A DNA stretch of 51,386 nt from JAFDZV01 sp966128725 (GCA_966128725.1 CBHYLN010000017.1:1-51386), one strand, 5' to 3'; counted from the first letter of the stretch, positions 26,794 through 35,678 are shown. Notes: generated from the sequence alone by a model not told the origin. Numbers and translations: made by a program.

Positions 26794-26998
26794 ACGATGA
26801 CGGAGGCGTGCAAATAATCAGAAAGGCATGCATTGTGCTGCTGGTGACAACACAATGACAATGAGAATATGGATACCCCCCATGGGATACGCGGCACTCA
26901 TTTTCTACGCACATCCGTGGCGAAACGTCACGGCGTGTGCCGCACCGCCGTTGGGATCGGCCCCATTGGAATCGCATTGCGTTTCATCAACGGTGAGG
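26794..26998. other. Intergenic region before the lipoprotein/immunity block
   Basis: 205 bp upstream of the type IX cargo gene. No gene and no exact TAnnTTTG box seen. It marks the edge between the conserved-looking left part and the accessory block on the right. Confidence 0.4.
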
Positions 26999-27481
26999 TC
27001 ATTTCTTGAACAATGACTCGTATTCACATTGATACGACGCCTGCTGCATCGCCGGCAGCCGAACGATGATCGATCGGATCAAGCCTGTATCGGTAACGCG
27101 TTGCTCGCGGTTGTACTGCATCACAAGCCCCAGGCCAACGCTCACGGTATCGGTCACGGAATCGGCACGGCGCATCAGGCATACCAGCCGCGCATCCATT
27201 ACGTCGGGGCTGGGCTTCGATTCAGCAATCCACAGGGCCAGGCTATCCAGAACGTTACGATCGCGAATCGTCGCGCAATACAACTTCCGCAAAGGGTCCA
27301 TCACATACTCCGGTCGCTGAGCCACGAGCGTGGTTGAGCACCAGTTCATGGCATACACATCCATTGCAACATACCGGCGCATCTGGGTATCAACTGCACC
27401 GCTCGCGATCTCGGCCCCGATCGCGACCACCAACGCTACCAACCCGATCGCTCTGACTGAAATGATACAAACCTGCCTCAT
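26999..27481 (-). CDS. Exported protein of the island paralogue family (alpha)
   Basis: A 160-residue protein with a signal-like N-terminus (MRQVCIISVRAIGLVALVVA) and no clear lipobox. The mature part shares a pattern with the proteins at 32360, 33745 and 35679: a strand ending MNWCSTTLVAQRPE, an IRDRNVLDSLALWI helix, MDARLVCLMR, and an LP near the C-terminus (VRLPAMQQ). The start at 27481 puts the hydrophobic segment first. Role unknown; immunity-like by location. Confidence 0.6.
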   Translation of the reverse strand: MRQVCIISVRAIGLVALVVAIGAEIASGAVDTQMRRYVAMDVYAMNWCSTTLVAQRPEYVMDPLRKLYCATIRDRNVLDSLALWIAESKPSPDVMDARLVCLMRRADSVTDTVSVGLGLVMQYNREQRVTDTGLIRSIIVRLPAMQQASYQCEYESLFKK

Positions 27482-27576
27482 GTATATCCTCCGTATGGCA
27501 CGTGCTCCAGGCTGGCTAACGCATGATGAAAAGCCTGTTGGCATCCGCGGGAGCAACACGCGCGGGTGCAGGGCCG

Positions 27577-27876
27577 CTATCTGTTTGCAGCTCGCCGTGT
27601 GCGCACTCGCCAGCGATCGATCGCCGCGAACAACACCACGAACGCACCAGTATACACGGTGACGCTCACGGCAAATGACAGTGGAATGCCCGCGCCGTGC
27701 ACACCGATATCGCCGCACGTTGTGGTATTCATCAGGAACATGCCCGGCACAAATAACGCCGTGGCAAACGAACGGGTCGCGGTCCCGGCGGTGTCCACCA
27801 GCAACAGAAGAGCCAGCAGAACACACAGCACCACGGTGCAACCAACCGCACGAATAACAATCCGGTGCCAATTCAT
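27577..27876 (-). CDS. Small membrane protein
   Basis: A 99-residue protein with hydrophobic segments at about 8-27, 36-50 and 68-88 and a basic C-terminus (DRWRVRTRR). No family recognised. It overlaps nothing once the inner start at 27876 is used and lies 22 bp downstream of the 309-residue lipoprotein gene, so the two are probably co-transcribed. Confidence 0.5.
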   Translation of the reverse strand: MNWHRIVIRAVGCTVVLCVLLALLLLVDTAGTATRSFATALFVPGMFLMNTTTCGDIGVHGAGIPLSFAVSVTVYTGAFVVLFAAIDRWRVRTRRAANR

Positions 27877-27898
27877 CTGAGATTCCACGGCGAGATGG

Positions 27899-28783
27899 TT
27901 AAGGCATGGCAGATGGTTTGGAGCGTTGAAGCCTGCACAGCGGTTGACGCGCCACATGCCATAACGTGTCGCTGTTGGTTGCGACGTTATATAGAAACAG
28001 CTCAGCCCTTATCCAACGGAAGGCCACCGTACGCGACCATCCGGCCGGGAGCTTCTGCGTTCGGATCCGCAGATAATCGATTCGGGGAATGTCGAACTCG
28101 GTGCCAAGATCGTAGCGCAACGTGTCGCGGCCGACAATCATGGTAGTGTCGTCACGAAATTCAACGCGGGCACCGGCAAGGCTGGAACGACACCCGGCCA
28201 GCAGCAGCCTGGCAAGGAGATATCGGTACGGCCGGACGCTCCGGGCAAACGTGTCGATACAGCGACGATCGCCCTCGTGATGGATCCAGACCATTCGCGA
28301 GGTATCCCCCGTGCATCGCTCCAGCGTATCGTTGGGCATATCAGCCACACCGCGCAATACCAGCATTCCTTCGCGGTCAGGCGCGACCGAATCATACAGC
28401 CGAACAATGCTGTCGTAGAAGTCGGTGGAATACGTGACCATCGTGCCATCGTCGCCCTGGTGCAAACGGAACCATACCACGGCACGATCACGATTTGCCG
28501 ACAACGGTATAAACACCGAGCGAGTTGCCAGCACTCGGCCCAAAAATTCGTCGCCGAGCCATTCACCGGAATACCACGCATGACGTGATATCGGCACGTG
28601 ATTGCTCGCCCGCACGGAGTCGGCGCTGGGGGATTGTGCTGACTGGTGCTGGCCCGCCCGATGAGCGCCCGCATTACCTGCGGGATCGCCACAGCCGGCA
28701 ACCAGCATCAACGTTACCAGGCCACGCAGCGCCTGCAACCGCCGCCACATCACGGACCACCACAAAGCCACTTTAGTACTCAT
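27899..28783 (-). CDS. Lipoprotein of unknown function
   Basis: A 294-residue lipoprotein with lipobox LVAGC followed by GDPAGNAG and a Gln/Ser/Ala-rich linker. Three in-frame ATGs (28828, 28783, 28750) are possible; 28783 was taken because it gives a normal signal peptide. The mature domain is beta-rich with WF, FYDSIVRLYDS and RCIDTF segments. No family recognised. It shares the C-G-D/N-x lipobox context with other lipoproteins of this block. Confidence 0.6.
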   Translation of the reverse strand: MSTKVALWWSVMWRRLQALRGLVTLMLVAGCGDPAGNAGAHRAGQHQSAQSPSADSVRASNHVPISRHAWYSGEWLGDEFLGRVLATRSVFIPLSANRDRAVVWFRLHQGDDGTMVTYSTDFYDSIVRLYDSVAPDREGMLVLRGVADMPNDTLERCTGDTSRMVWIHHEGDRRCIDTFARSVRPYRYLLARLLLAGCRSSLAGARVEFRDDTTMIVGRDTLRYDLGTEFDIPRIDYLRIRTQKLPAGWSRTVAFRWIRAELFLYNVATNSDTLWHVARQPLCRLQRSKPSAMP

Positions 28784-28843
28784 TGCTTTCCCGGCACAAT
28801 CGTCACATGTGAAAAACACCTCGGCCATCGGCCTGCAACACGG

Positions 28844-29245
28844 CTACTTCGACATGTTCTCCGGTACCGCCAACGCCCGCACCGTTGACTCCGGCAACGC
28901 GACACCATGGCGCTGATACACCACATACGGGTCCATCAAGTATTCAAATGGGTCAACCAGAATAAGCAGCGACGGCAACCCATCTGGCAGAAGCACAAGG
29001 TAGCTGACAAGGAAGTCGTGGACGTATTTCTCCTCCGGTCGGGTGGCAAGCGCTTCGATGTCGCCGGCATCGGCGCGTGCGGCAATCCGCGCAAACGCCT
29101 CCTCGCTGCAACGCTCCCAGCCGATGCGGTACACACCGGCGGGATTCGGGACCACGGATTTCACGGCCTGCATCACAAGCGAATCGGTTGATACCGGCTT
29201 CGGCTTGGGCTCGATCAGCTTCAGGAATCGGCGAAAGAAGTTCAT
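28844..29245 (-). CDS. Immunity-type protein, paralogue of the 38635 gene
   Basis: A 133-residue cytoplasmic protein starting MNFFRRFLKLIEPKP. The C-terminal half (LLPDGLPSLLILVDPFEYLMDPYVV, split here for length as LLPDGLPSL, LILVDPFEYL and DPYVV) matches LLVVDPFEPFIAPHIV in the immunity gene at 38635 that follows an orphan Rhs tip. The two therefore belong to one small family. No toxin partner is next to this copy. Inferred role: immunity protein kept after its toxin was lost. Confidence 0.6.
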   Translation of the reverse strand: MNFFRRFLKLIEPKPKPVSTDSLVMQAVKSVVPNPAGVYRIGWERCSEEAFARIAARADAGDIEALATRPEEKYVHDFLVSYLVLLPDGLPSLLILVDPFEYLMDPYVVYQRHGVALPESTVRALAVPENMSK

Positions 29246-29375
29246 GCAAGAATCATGGATAATGCAGCACGTTAGCGGTTCCCGCGGCGCAATGCCAGCC
29301 GGGGGGTGCGGGACCCCTGTGCCCACCTGTTCGCACCCACGGCCATCACGCTAAACGGACAGCCGAGAAGTGGTG

Positions 29376-30008
29376 CTACTCAACAACCTTGAAGGTGAAT
29401 GCCGTGCCTTCCGGTAAATCACGTATTTGCTGGGCCACATAACCACGGAAGCGCATGGCTTCAATCGATTCCCCCGCATAGAGGTTCTCCAGCGAGTACG
29501 CGCCGCCTGCCATAAACGGTCGCTTGGGATACAGGCGTTTGCCTGCCGGTATTTCACCGTGCAACGCCTGCCAGGCCCGCGCAATGGATTGCCCGGTGAG
29601 TACATTTGAGTCGTCCATGATTCGACCGGCCCACTCATGAATGTTTGAAGCACATGGTTCACGGCGTCCGGTTTCGTAGTCGAAGACGCAGATGCCATCC
29701 GGGCCGATCGCGAACTGAACGCCGAACACATCCTCCGCGAAATACGTCAGACCGTCCGCGAGATCGCCGTACTCACAGCGCCACGTTTCCATTGCGTTCC
29801 AACGCGCCAGATCCATCTGCTCGGCCGAATGCGCGGGAAATATGTGAAGCGCGCCATCGAACGCGTACCCGCCGTTGACCATTTCGTACAGCGGTGAAAG
29901 AGCCTGGCGTACGGCTTCATCGAGCCCAACAATGGACTGATCCATCAGGCTCAGGCCTGGTCCTGGAAGCCTATCGATAACACACAGCAGGTTGCGCAGG
30001 GCACTCAT
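29376..30008 (-). CDS. SMI1/KNR4 (SUKH) family immunity protein
   Basis: A 210-residue protein closely resembling bacterial SMI1/KNR4 proteins, a widespread immunity superfamily against polymorphic nuclease and other toxins. Recognisable segments: YEMVNGGYAFDGALHIFP near residue 40, YFAEDVFGVQFAI near 90, DYETGRRE, the LTGQSIARAWQALHGEIP stretch, and a final MRFRGYVAQQIRDLPEG. No cognate toxin adjoins it. Located in the cytoplasm; it sits between two other immunity-like genes. Confidence 0.85.
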   Translation of the reverse strand: MSALRNLLCVIDRLPGPGLSLMDQSIVGLDEAVRQALSPLYEMVNGGYAFDGALHIFPAHSAEQMDLARWNAMETWRCEYGDLADGLTYFAEDVFGVQFAIGPDGICVFDYETGRREPCASNIHEWAGRIMDDSNVLTGQSIARAWQALHGEIPAGKRLYPKRPFMAGGAYSLENLYAGESIEAMRFRGYVAQQIRDLPEGTAFTFKVVE

Positions 30009-30089
30009 ATGGATATCCGTTGATCGCGGTACCGGGGGTTACAGTTACTTCAGCAGTACGACAGCGACAAACCAAATGGCGCCATCCGC

Positions 30090-30368
30090 TTACGGCTCCG
30101 ACTCACTGCCCAGCACTTCGCGGAGTGCCGTTTCCAGAGAATCCAGGAACGCATCATGTGCATCTCGCAAATCACTCCAGGCCTCGCTGAAGTGGACGAT
30201 TTTCTTGCCCTCAGCCAATCCGAGATTGCGCTCAGTGAACAGGAATCGGATACAATCGATTCTGCTGTAGCCATCGGCTCGCAACTTTCGGAGGATGCCC
30301 TCAACATCCTGCTCGGTTGCGAAGAGATCGCGAACATCCTGCGGGGTTTCCTTGACTGCATCGTTCAT
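30090..30368 (-). CDS. Small immunity-type protein with L7/L12-like helical pattern
   Basis: A 92-residue cytoplasmic protein. The central part (ILRKLRADGYSRIDCIRFL, then LGLAEGKKIVHFSEAWSD) follows the pattern of the ribosomal L7/L12 C-terminal domain, a fold also seen in small proteins near Rhs toxins. GAAGGACA before the ATG is a good ribosome site. Upstream, a short open stretch in line with the preceding gene ends just before it. Function inferred from location only. Confidence 0.55.
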   Translation of the reverse strand: MNDAVKETPQDVRDLFATEQDVEGILRKLRADGYSRIDCIRFLFTERNLGLAEGKKIVHFSEAWSDLRDAHDAFLDSLETALREVLGSESEP

Positions 30369-30440
30369 TGTCCTTCGGGTTATTGATCAATCGGTCAGCA
30401 CGTGGGCAAAACTCGCACGCGCATCATCCCCTTTTTTGCG

Positions 30441-31169
30441 CTACCCTGTTGCCGTCCCATACAGCGCCCCAATCTCATCCACGAACGCCTGCACCCCCGC
30501 AATTTCCTCCGGCGTTTCCTGCATCGGAGGTATGGCGCTTGCCATGTACACGGTGCCGTAACCGCTGATGGGAACAACCTGCCGTGTACCCGGCTCCGGC
30601 AGCACATGGCCGTATCGATCCGGGAGGTACAGCGCCCAACCAACATCCGGAAGGTTCGAGGGGCACACCACGCGCCGAAGCTGCCCTGCCGAAAAAACGG
30701 CAACCGAATCGGGCTCCCAGGCTTCAACCGCTCCGCGAATCAGTTCGGCAATGCGCTCCGCATGCAACACACGTCCACGAAACTCCTCGCCATTCGGCAA
30801 ACGCAGCAACGCAAGGTTGGTCACGTATGGCGTATCGCCGCCACACGTCATCGTTATCTGACTTGTTTTGCCCTCACTACTACGGGAACTGCCGTTCCAG
30901 AACATCACCGAACGTGGCATGTCGGGCATTATTTCGCCACCGAAATCCGTTCGTTGCGTGTTGCCTCGGAACAGTGCTTCCAAGCGCCCGACATCAGGCT
31001 GCACCCAATCGGCCGGACGCGGCTCGGACCGCCCAAGTTCGTACCACCGCGAAAACGCCATATCGAACCCGGCCAGCATCCGCATGTACCGCACGGCCCG
31101 CTCGGCACATTCGCAATCGGACTCAGCTCGCTGGCCCCATTTCGCACGAATCACGTATTGGATGTTCAT
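30441..31169 (-). CDS. Imm52-like immunity protein
   Basis: A 242-residue protein beginning MNIQYVIRAKWGQRAES, followed by CAERAVRYMRMLAGFD and FSRWYELGRS, the layout of the Imm52 family (immunity proteins paired with Tox-REase-5 nucleases). The C-terminal half keeps the GWALYLPDRYG and GYGTVYMAS strands. The family call rests on these remembered patterns, not on a search. The longer frame upstream is not used, as the conserved region starts at 31169. A possible toxin stub lies directly upstream. Confidence 0.65.
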   Translation of the reverse strand: MNIQYVIRAKWGQRAESDCECAERAVRYMRMLAGFDMAFSRWYELGRSEPRPADWVQPDVGRLEALFRGNTQRTDFGGEIMPDMPRSVMFWNGSSRSSEGKTSQITMTCGGDTPYVTNLALLRLPNGEEFRGRVLHAERIAELIRGAVEAWEPDSVAVFSAGQLRRVVCPSNLPDVGWALYLPDRYGHVLPEPGTRQVVPISGYGTVYMASAIPPMQETPEEIAGVQAFVDEIGALYGTATG

Positions 31170-31278
31170 CGTCACACGATTGTTACCGACCTTGGCGAAG
31201 GGCTCCGTTGTAGAAACGCACCACCATCGAATGAATGCCGGCGGCAAGCCCTCAAAATATCCAGTTGACCTCGTACCA
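31170..31278 (-). pseudogene. Possible 3' stub of a lost toxin before the Imm52-like gene
   Basis: Between the two immunity genes the minus strand contains, in one frame, WYEVNWIF and then a stop, and in the next frame FEGLPPAFIRWW running open to the Imm52-like start. YEVNW-x-F resembles the end of Tox-REase-5 nuclease domains. It could be chance; no start codon or full domain remains. Confidence 0.3.
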
Positions 31279-31304
31279 CGCTGAACCCGATAATCATCAC
31301 GCGA

Positions 31305-31631
31305 TCATTTCTCTAACAAAGCTCCCAGCTCACGAACAGAAAGCAGATACATTCGCTCTCCGTTCTCGTCGAACCCGGCTTGTTGTTGATGCCCTTGCAG
31401 GCGGCCAGCCAAAACTCCATCAACCGTTTGTTGGAGAATCGCAATCATGCGCGTTGCCATGCGGTCGTCAAGTGAGTTCATATCGAGATGCCCAAATCGT
31501 ACAGCATTTTTCAGAACCGCAGCCTCATCGTCATCAACTTCGCACGCCCGACTGATATCGGCCAAGAGCCAACGAAAGACCCAATTGGCCTTGCACCAAT
31601 CGCGCCCATCAGCAAAATCTATTATCACCAT
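31305..31631 (-). CDS. Immunity-type protein, 108 residues
   Basis: An acidic, helical cytoplasmic protein (MVIIDFADGRDWCKANWVF ... LLSVRELGALLEK). No named family recognised, but size, acidity and position among immunity genes fit that role. Its start overlaps the stop of a 31-codon open stub by TAATG. The base composition is clearly more AT-rich than the left part of the window. Confidence 0.55.
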   Translation of the reverse strand: MVIIDFADGRDWCKANWVFRWLLADISRACEVDDDEAAVLKNAVRFGHLDMNSLDDRMATRMIAILQQTVDGVLAGRLQGHQQQAGFDENGERMYLLSVRELGALLEK

Positions 31632-31726
31632 TAGAACCCAATCGTTATGCTTTGGTCTTGTGAATACTTTGGAAGTGAATCACTTGCCTGATACCCTTCA
31701 AGACAGTTCGGGCCGTTATGCCCGCC
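31631..31726 (-). pseudogene. Possible toxin 3' stub fused behind the lipoprotein stop
   Basis: After the stop of the lipoprotein at 31727 the same frame stays open for 31 codons (including CLEGYQASDSLPKYSQ and ending SITIGF) and ends in TAATG, overlapping the start of the immunity gene at 31631. The position and coupling are what the last codons of a deleted toxin gene would look like. Confidence 0.35.
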
Positions 31727-32293
31727 TTATGGGATCAACGGCAATTGGTCCGCCACGAACTGCTGATTATGCATCGTAATAAGACGATTCGCAAGGCTCT
31801 TCATCCGCGTATACAGTTCTGGGTCGTCAACATAGACATTGTCGGCGTAGTTAACGGACTTCCCTAACGGGATACCCCAATAGGAATTGGACCGTCGGAA
31901 GAATGTAAACGAGTCCGCCATAATTGCCCAGACTTCACTCTCGTTCACGAAAATTAAGAGCGAGATGCTATTTGTATCCCGCACACCGCGTTTGCGACTA
32001 AAAAATATGTCGCCGTCAACTTTGCAGGAATCAGGCAGCATGCGAATTCGGTTGACAAATGCTGCAATGTCTTCACGAATTGCCTGAGTCGTGCCTGAAT
32101 CGACCGTTAGCCGCCAGAAATTCACATCACCGTTCCCCGCTGTGCCTCGCAGGTAATACTGCACGATCATCGAGTCAATACGCTCCGCCCGCACGTCCTT
32201 GAACAGCGAGGCCGAACTGTGGAATGTACAGCCGGTTGCGAGCAGTGTTACGGTTGCAGCCAGACAGAATATGGCACCATGGGTTATTGTCAT
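31727..32293 (-). CDS. Lipoprotein of unknown function
   Basis: A 188-residue lipoprotein with signal peptide and lipobox LATGC. The mature domain is AT-rich in coding and contains DSMIVQYYLRGTAG, a paired FFSRKRGVRDTNSISLLIF strand and a helical end. It has a loose resemblance in order of strands to the alpha family (DS-M-x-V-x-YY), but too weak to include. Likely periplasmic face of a membrane. Confidence 0.6.
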   Translation of the reverse strand: MTITHGAIFCLAATVTLLATGCTFHSSASLFKDVRAERIDSMIVQYYLRGTAGNGDVNFWRLTVDSGTTQAIREDIAAFVNRIRMLPDSCKVDGDIFFSRKRGVRDTNSISLLIFVNESEVWAIMADSFTFFRRSNSYWGIPLGKSVNYADNVYVDDPELYTRMKSLANRLITMHNQQFVADQLPLIP

Positions 32294-32359
32294 ATCAATG
32301 CTCCATACGGGAATCCAGCGTCTGAGTGGCTGACCGGAGGGTACAGGCTGTGGGGATTA

Positions 32360-32866
32360 TCACTCTTCACCATCCTGGCGCGCACTCCCCACACGGTTTG
32401 GCGCAAGCACAAGCTCAACCGTTTCGCGCCGAAGCGCTTCCGGCAAATGCGTCGCCACGCGAATCACGATATTGGTATCCATGCTCATATTCTGCCCGTT
32501 CAAACTCATCACAAACTGCCCGATGCCAAGTGTGTCGATTACGCCATTACTCCCGGCAATAAGGCAGACGATACGAGCATCAACCACGACATCGTAATCC
32601 GCGGCTGTTGCACGGCGAAGAAGCGAATCCAGGACGCGCAACGAGTCAACATTCCGGATGCTCACGGCTCGAAGATCATGTCGCTTCAGCAACATTGCCG
32701 GGCTCTGCGCAACCACCGTGCTCGTGGACCACTCGAATGCTTTCACATCCCAGCGGCTCGACTGAGGCAATGGCCGCACAGTGGATCCGCAGGCCGCCAG
32801 TACGGTGGCACACATCAACCACGCAACGGTGCAGGCGCCGTACGCCTTCAGTGTAAACTCCATCAT
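32360..32866 (-). CDS. Lipoprotein, paralogue family alpha
   Basis: A 168-residue lipoprotein: MMEFTLKAYGACTVAWLM..., lipobox VLAACG. The mature part matches the 26999 protein in order: EWSTSTVVAQSP, IRNVDSLRVLDSLL, VDARIVCLI, a VIDTLGIGQFVM strand, NG, and THLPEALRRE near the end. The start at 32866 is used because the longer frame has an unlikely 94-residue Arg-rich extension. Confidence 0.65.
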   Translation of the reverse strand: MMEFTLKAYGACTVAWLMCATVLAACGSTVRPLPQSSRWDVKAFEWSTSTVVAQSPAMLLKRHDLRAVSIRNVDSLRVLDSLLRRATAADYDVVVDARIVCLIAGSNGVIDTLGIGQFVMSLNGQNMSMDTNIVIRVATHLPEALRRETVELVLAPNRVGSARQDGEE

Positions 32867-32993
32867 CGCGTCCGGATTTCGGTTTCCCGCACAGTCTCTT
32901 CCCGCGTCGCGTGCGCGGTTGCTTGTTCCAGTCCCCGCCAGCGTTCCCATGAATGCTGCCCCAGCAACCAACGTCCCACACGTCAAGTTTGCC

Positions 32994-33677
32994 CTACTCC
33001 AAGCCCAAAGGTTCCGGCCGCTGCGCCTCGGCAACAATAAACCGCAACACCTTTCGCATTCGGGCATCAAACTCGTGCTCCGTCTCAGCCTTATGCGCAA
33101 CCCCTTTGATTGCCAGGATCGTCGCGGCCGGATTGGCCGACACCGCAATCTCGATCCGCAGCGACGATACTATCATCGATTCCAATGCCGAAGCCCGCCG
33201 ATCGGGATGATATGCGAGATACCGAAGCATGGGCATCATCGCGGTATGGTACAGATGGCCCACAGCCTCCTCGAGATACTCGGCACCGTCCCCATCCGAA
33301 TGCACGCAGAGCGAATCCAGACACATAAGGCATCGCGCAGATTCATCAGTGCGCACCATCGCAATCAGTGTATCAGTCAGAGCAAAGACACACGAATCCT
33401 CTCCACGAAACACATCCCTGCCATGCGCTCGGATCGTGTCCAGATTCCCGGCCACATCGCCGAGCAGCGCGCAGGCATCAACACCATTCCGTGCCTGCAC
33501 CGCCGCCCATGGAGGCTCGTTCTGGAGATGCGCAGTCGCCGGTTGGCCGGCGTTACCATCGGCTGTACCGCTCTCCTCGGGTGCCTTATTGGAACATGCG
33601 GGTACACAGCAGATGAGCAGAACAACAGGGAGATAAACCCATACTCGTCGTGCGGAGCGCATCATCTTGTCATCCAT
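32994..33677 (-). CDS. Lipoprotein of unknown function with Cys-rich central region
   Basis: A 227-residue lipoprotein; signal peptide ends CCVPAC followed by SNKAPEESG. Central region has several cysteines (DACALLG, EDSCVF, ARCLMCLDSLCV) that could form disulfides outside the cytoplasm. C-terminal part is helical (EHEFDARMRKVLRFIVAEAQ). Start chosen at 33677; ATGs at 33665 and 33662 are also possible. No family recognised. Confidence 0.58.
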   Translation of the reverse strand: MDDKMMRSARRVWVYLPVVLLICCVPACSNKAPEESGTADGNAGQPATAHLQNEPPWAAVQARNGVDACALLGDVAGNLDTIRAHGRDVFRGEDSCVFALTDTLIAMVRTDESARCLMCLDSLCVHSDGDGAEYLEEAVGHLYHTAMMPMLRYLAYHPDRRASALESMIVSSLRIEIAVSANPAATILAIKGVAHKAETEHEFDARMRKVLRFIVAEAQRPEPLGLE

Positions 33678-33744
33678 TCCATGAGTTGCAACTTGCACCC
33701 GCCAAGCGTTCAGCCGGCATAAACCGGTTTCCATTTGGCTGAGT

Positions 33745-34284
33745 TCACCGTTGATCCAGGTACTCCTCGATGTCGGAGCGATGCGATGGTGGAAGTTGCT
33801 CGGCAATCATCAGGAGAAAATCCTCATCGAAGGCACAGGGACGGCCGTTCAACACAATATCTCCCCGGCCAAAGGCCAGCGTATCCATTCCATCATCGTG
33901 ATACGCAATCTCGCAGACGAGATAGGCCCCAATGGCGCCCGAGCCGTCGATCCGTTGCAGCGCCTGCAATTTCTGGCAGAACGAATTGGTGAAGGCAACA
34001 TCGGAGATGCGCATCTGGAGATCCGAGCGCACTGCCTCGGGGTCGAGCACTTCCTCCGGTGCAAGACCTCGTTGCCAACGCGTACTGTAGTACATCGCTG
34101 CAATCCGGATTGTGTCGATATCGCGCCCACACGGCACCCGCACCGGCGCACAGCCGTTGACCGCCGCCATGCATACCAACACCAGCGCTACCGTGCGTTT
34201 ATGAACGCATCTCGTTTCGCACCTCTTTGATTGCTGCCGACGAAGTTCCGCGCTGCCACAATAGATGTTACGGTTCATTCGCAA
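33745..34284 (-). CDS. Lipoprotein, paralogue family alpha
   Basis: A 179-residue lipoprotein with lipobox AAVNGC followed by APVRVP. Pattern of the alpha family: IRIAAMYYSTRWQ, RISDVAFTNSFCQKL, AYLVCEI, MDTLAFGRGDIVLNG, then EDFLLMIAEQLPPSHRSD. Its C-terminal end is close to the 54-residue fragment at 36175. The start overlaps the end of the small membrane protein gene upstream by 17 bp, indicating coupled translation. Confidence 0.65.
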   Translation of the reverse strand: MRMNRNIYCGSAELRRQQSKRCETRCVHKRTVALVLVCMAAVNGCAPVRVPCGRDIDTIRIAAMYYSTRWQRGLAPEEVLDPEAVRSDLQMRISDVAFTNSFCQKLQALQRIDGSGAIGAYLVCEIAYHDDGMDTLAFGRGDIVLNGRPCAFDEDFLLMIAEQLPPSHRSDIEEYLDQR

Positions 34285-34543
34285 ACTCCTTGAATACCAA
34301 CGCTACCACACATAGCCCGATTCCGGCGAGAACGAACCCAAGCCCCTTCAGATAACGATTGCCTGCAAAGCGCGAAATGAGACCGCCTGTAACCAACAGG
34401 ACCGGACCAGAGAAGAAGGTTCGCACGTACAACTCCCCCGGGCAACATGGGATGTTCACCGTCAGATAATTCACCACCGGATAGAGCGCCGTCGCGGCAA
34501 CTACACAGCTAGCAGCGAGCCAGGCTCGTGTTTGCAAGGACAT
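34268..34543 (-). CDS. Small membrane protein
   Basis: A 91-residue protein with three hydrophobic segments (about 9-25, 41-55 and 67-85) and a Cys pair NIPCCPGE between the first two. GAGGAAGG just before the ATG at 34543 fixes the start. No family recognised. It overlaps the next lipoprotein gene by 17 bp. Confidence 0.55.
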   Translation of the reverse strand: MSLQTRAWLAASCVVAATALYPVVNYLTVNIPCCPGELYVRTFFSGPVLLVTGGLISRFAGNRYLKGLGFVLAGIGLCVVALVFKEFANEP

Positions 34544-34650
34544 TCCTTCCTCATAAAACATCGCGCAACAAACGTGCACAGCTCGCGACGCCCTCGTTGT
34601 AGTTGCTCCCGTCGAACACGGCTTCGCCCACAAGAGTAACGCGGTTCAGG

Positions 34651-35502
34651 TTAGTTGCCGCGATTATTGCTGCTCTTGTACGGCGGCGACGTGAACAGGT
34701 CGAACAAATCGACATAACGTTCCACTACGAATGCCGCCATACCAGCATAATCATCGTCAGTCCACGGTCGCACGGTCGAGGGCGTAAGGCTCCGTGCATA
34801 CGTTAACGCTACGGTCTGATTACGCAATGGCGACGTTACATGAATGAGACATTGAGCAAGATCAGGAGCATCGTCGAATTCAACACTCCGTGAGTACATT
34901 GGCCCGTTTGCATAGGAGTACAGCGAATCCTCCGCGCCAAGCGCCGCACGCCGCGTCATCACGTGATCAGTTCCGCCTTCCACACAGAACGCCAGAATCG
35001 AGTCCCGCTTCAGGAACAACGCTCCTACCACAAACCCTTGAATGCGTCCCCAAAGCCCTGGAACTCGTTGCATGACAATGCCCATTGCGATCTCGTAACC
35101 TGCCAATTCGCCACTAGCCTCATTCACTGCCCGGCGAAGAAGTTGCAGCTCGTTTGAACGCAACACCCAATTGCGCTGATCGTTCCATAGGCAAAGGCTG
35201 TCCACGGCCACGGTGTCGTCTGGCTTGTAGTATTTGCTGCATCCCTCAAGATTACCTTTGATGGCTGTAATTGGCGGGAGGTTGTCGAAGCTGATCGCTT
35301 TGCTCACCCAGCCAGAAGGACTTTCAGCCTGCCGGGCACCAGCAGTATCAGCCAGCGATCGCTCACGCGACAAATTCCCACAGCCAGCAACCGTGAGCAT
35401 CAGAAGGAATGATGCTACGCGCACAGTGGCACGAGCCATTGCATCGCCAATGGGGCTGGACATATCAGATTTCCGTACCGATTTACGATCCGAATCAAAC
35501 AT
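34651..35502 (-). CDS. Lipoprotein, paralogue family beta
   Basis: A 283-residue lipoprotein with lipobox TVAGCG followed by NLSRERS. Shares with the 36350 protein an order of motifs: LWNDQRNWVLRS-type helix, a G-x-VVGALFLKRDSILAF strand, a V-x-GGTDHVMTRR segment and a GPMYSRS motif. Internal ATGs at 35463 and 35439 are possible starts. Role unknown; one of a pair of paralogues 850 bp apart. Confidence 0.6.
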   Translation of the reverse strand: MFDSDRKSVRKSDMSSPIGDAMARATVRVASFLLMLTVAGCGNLSRERSLADTAGARQAESPSGWVSKAISFDNLPPITAIKGNLEGCSKYYKPDDTVAVDSLCLWNDQRNWVLRSNELQLLRRAVNEASGELAGYEIAMGIVMQRVPGLWGRIQGFVVGALFLKRDSILAFCVEGGTDHVMTRRAALGAEDSLYSYANGPMYSRSVEFDDAPDLAQCLIHVTSPLRNQTVALTYARSLTPSTVRPWTDDDYAGMAAFVVERYVDLFDLFTSPPYKSSNNRGN

Positions 35503-35678
35503 GGTAACGATAGTTCGCTACCCTACGTTTGAGTAAACAACATCAATCCGAGGTACCACACGGCATGCCGTTCACGATACGACAGGGATCGACTCGAATC
35601 GGGCACTGCGACGCCGGACGAAGTTATCCTTGGTCCTTCACTGCGTGGTATGCGCCGAGCATTCTTGGTCTACTTGAA

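Noticed and set aside
26794..26998. Bacteroidota promoter for the type IX cargo gene (TTATTTG)
   Set aside because: Only six of eight positions fit TAnnTTTG and the spacing to a TTG is not clean.
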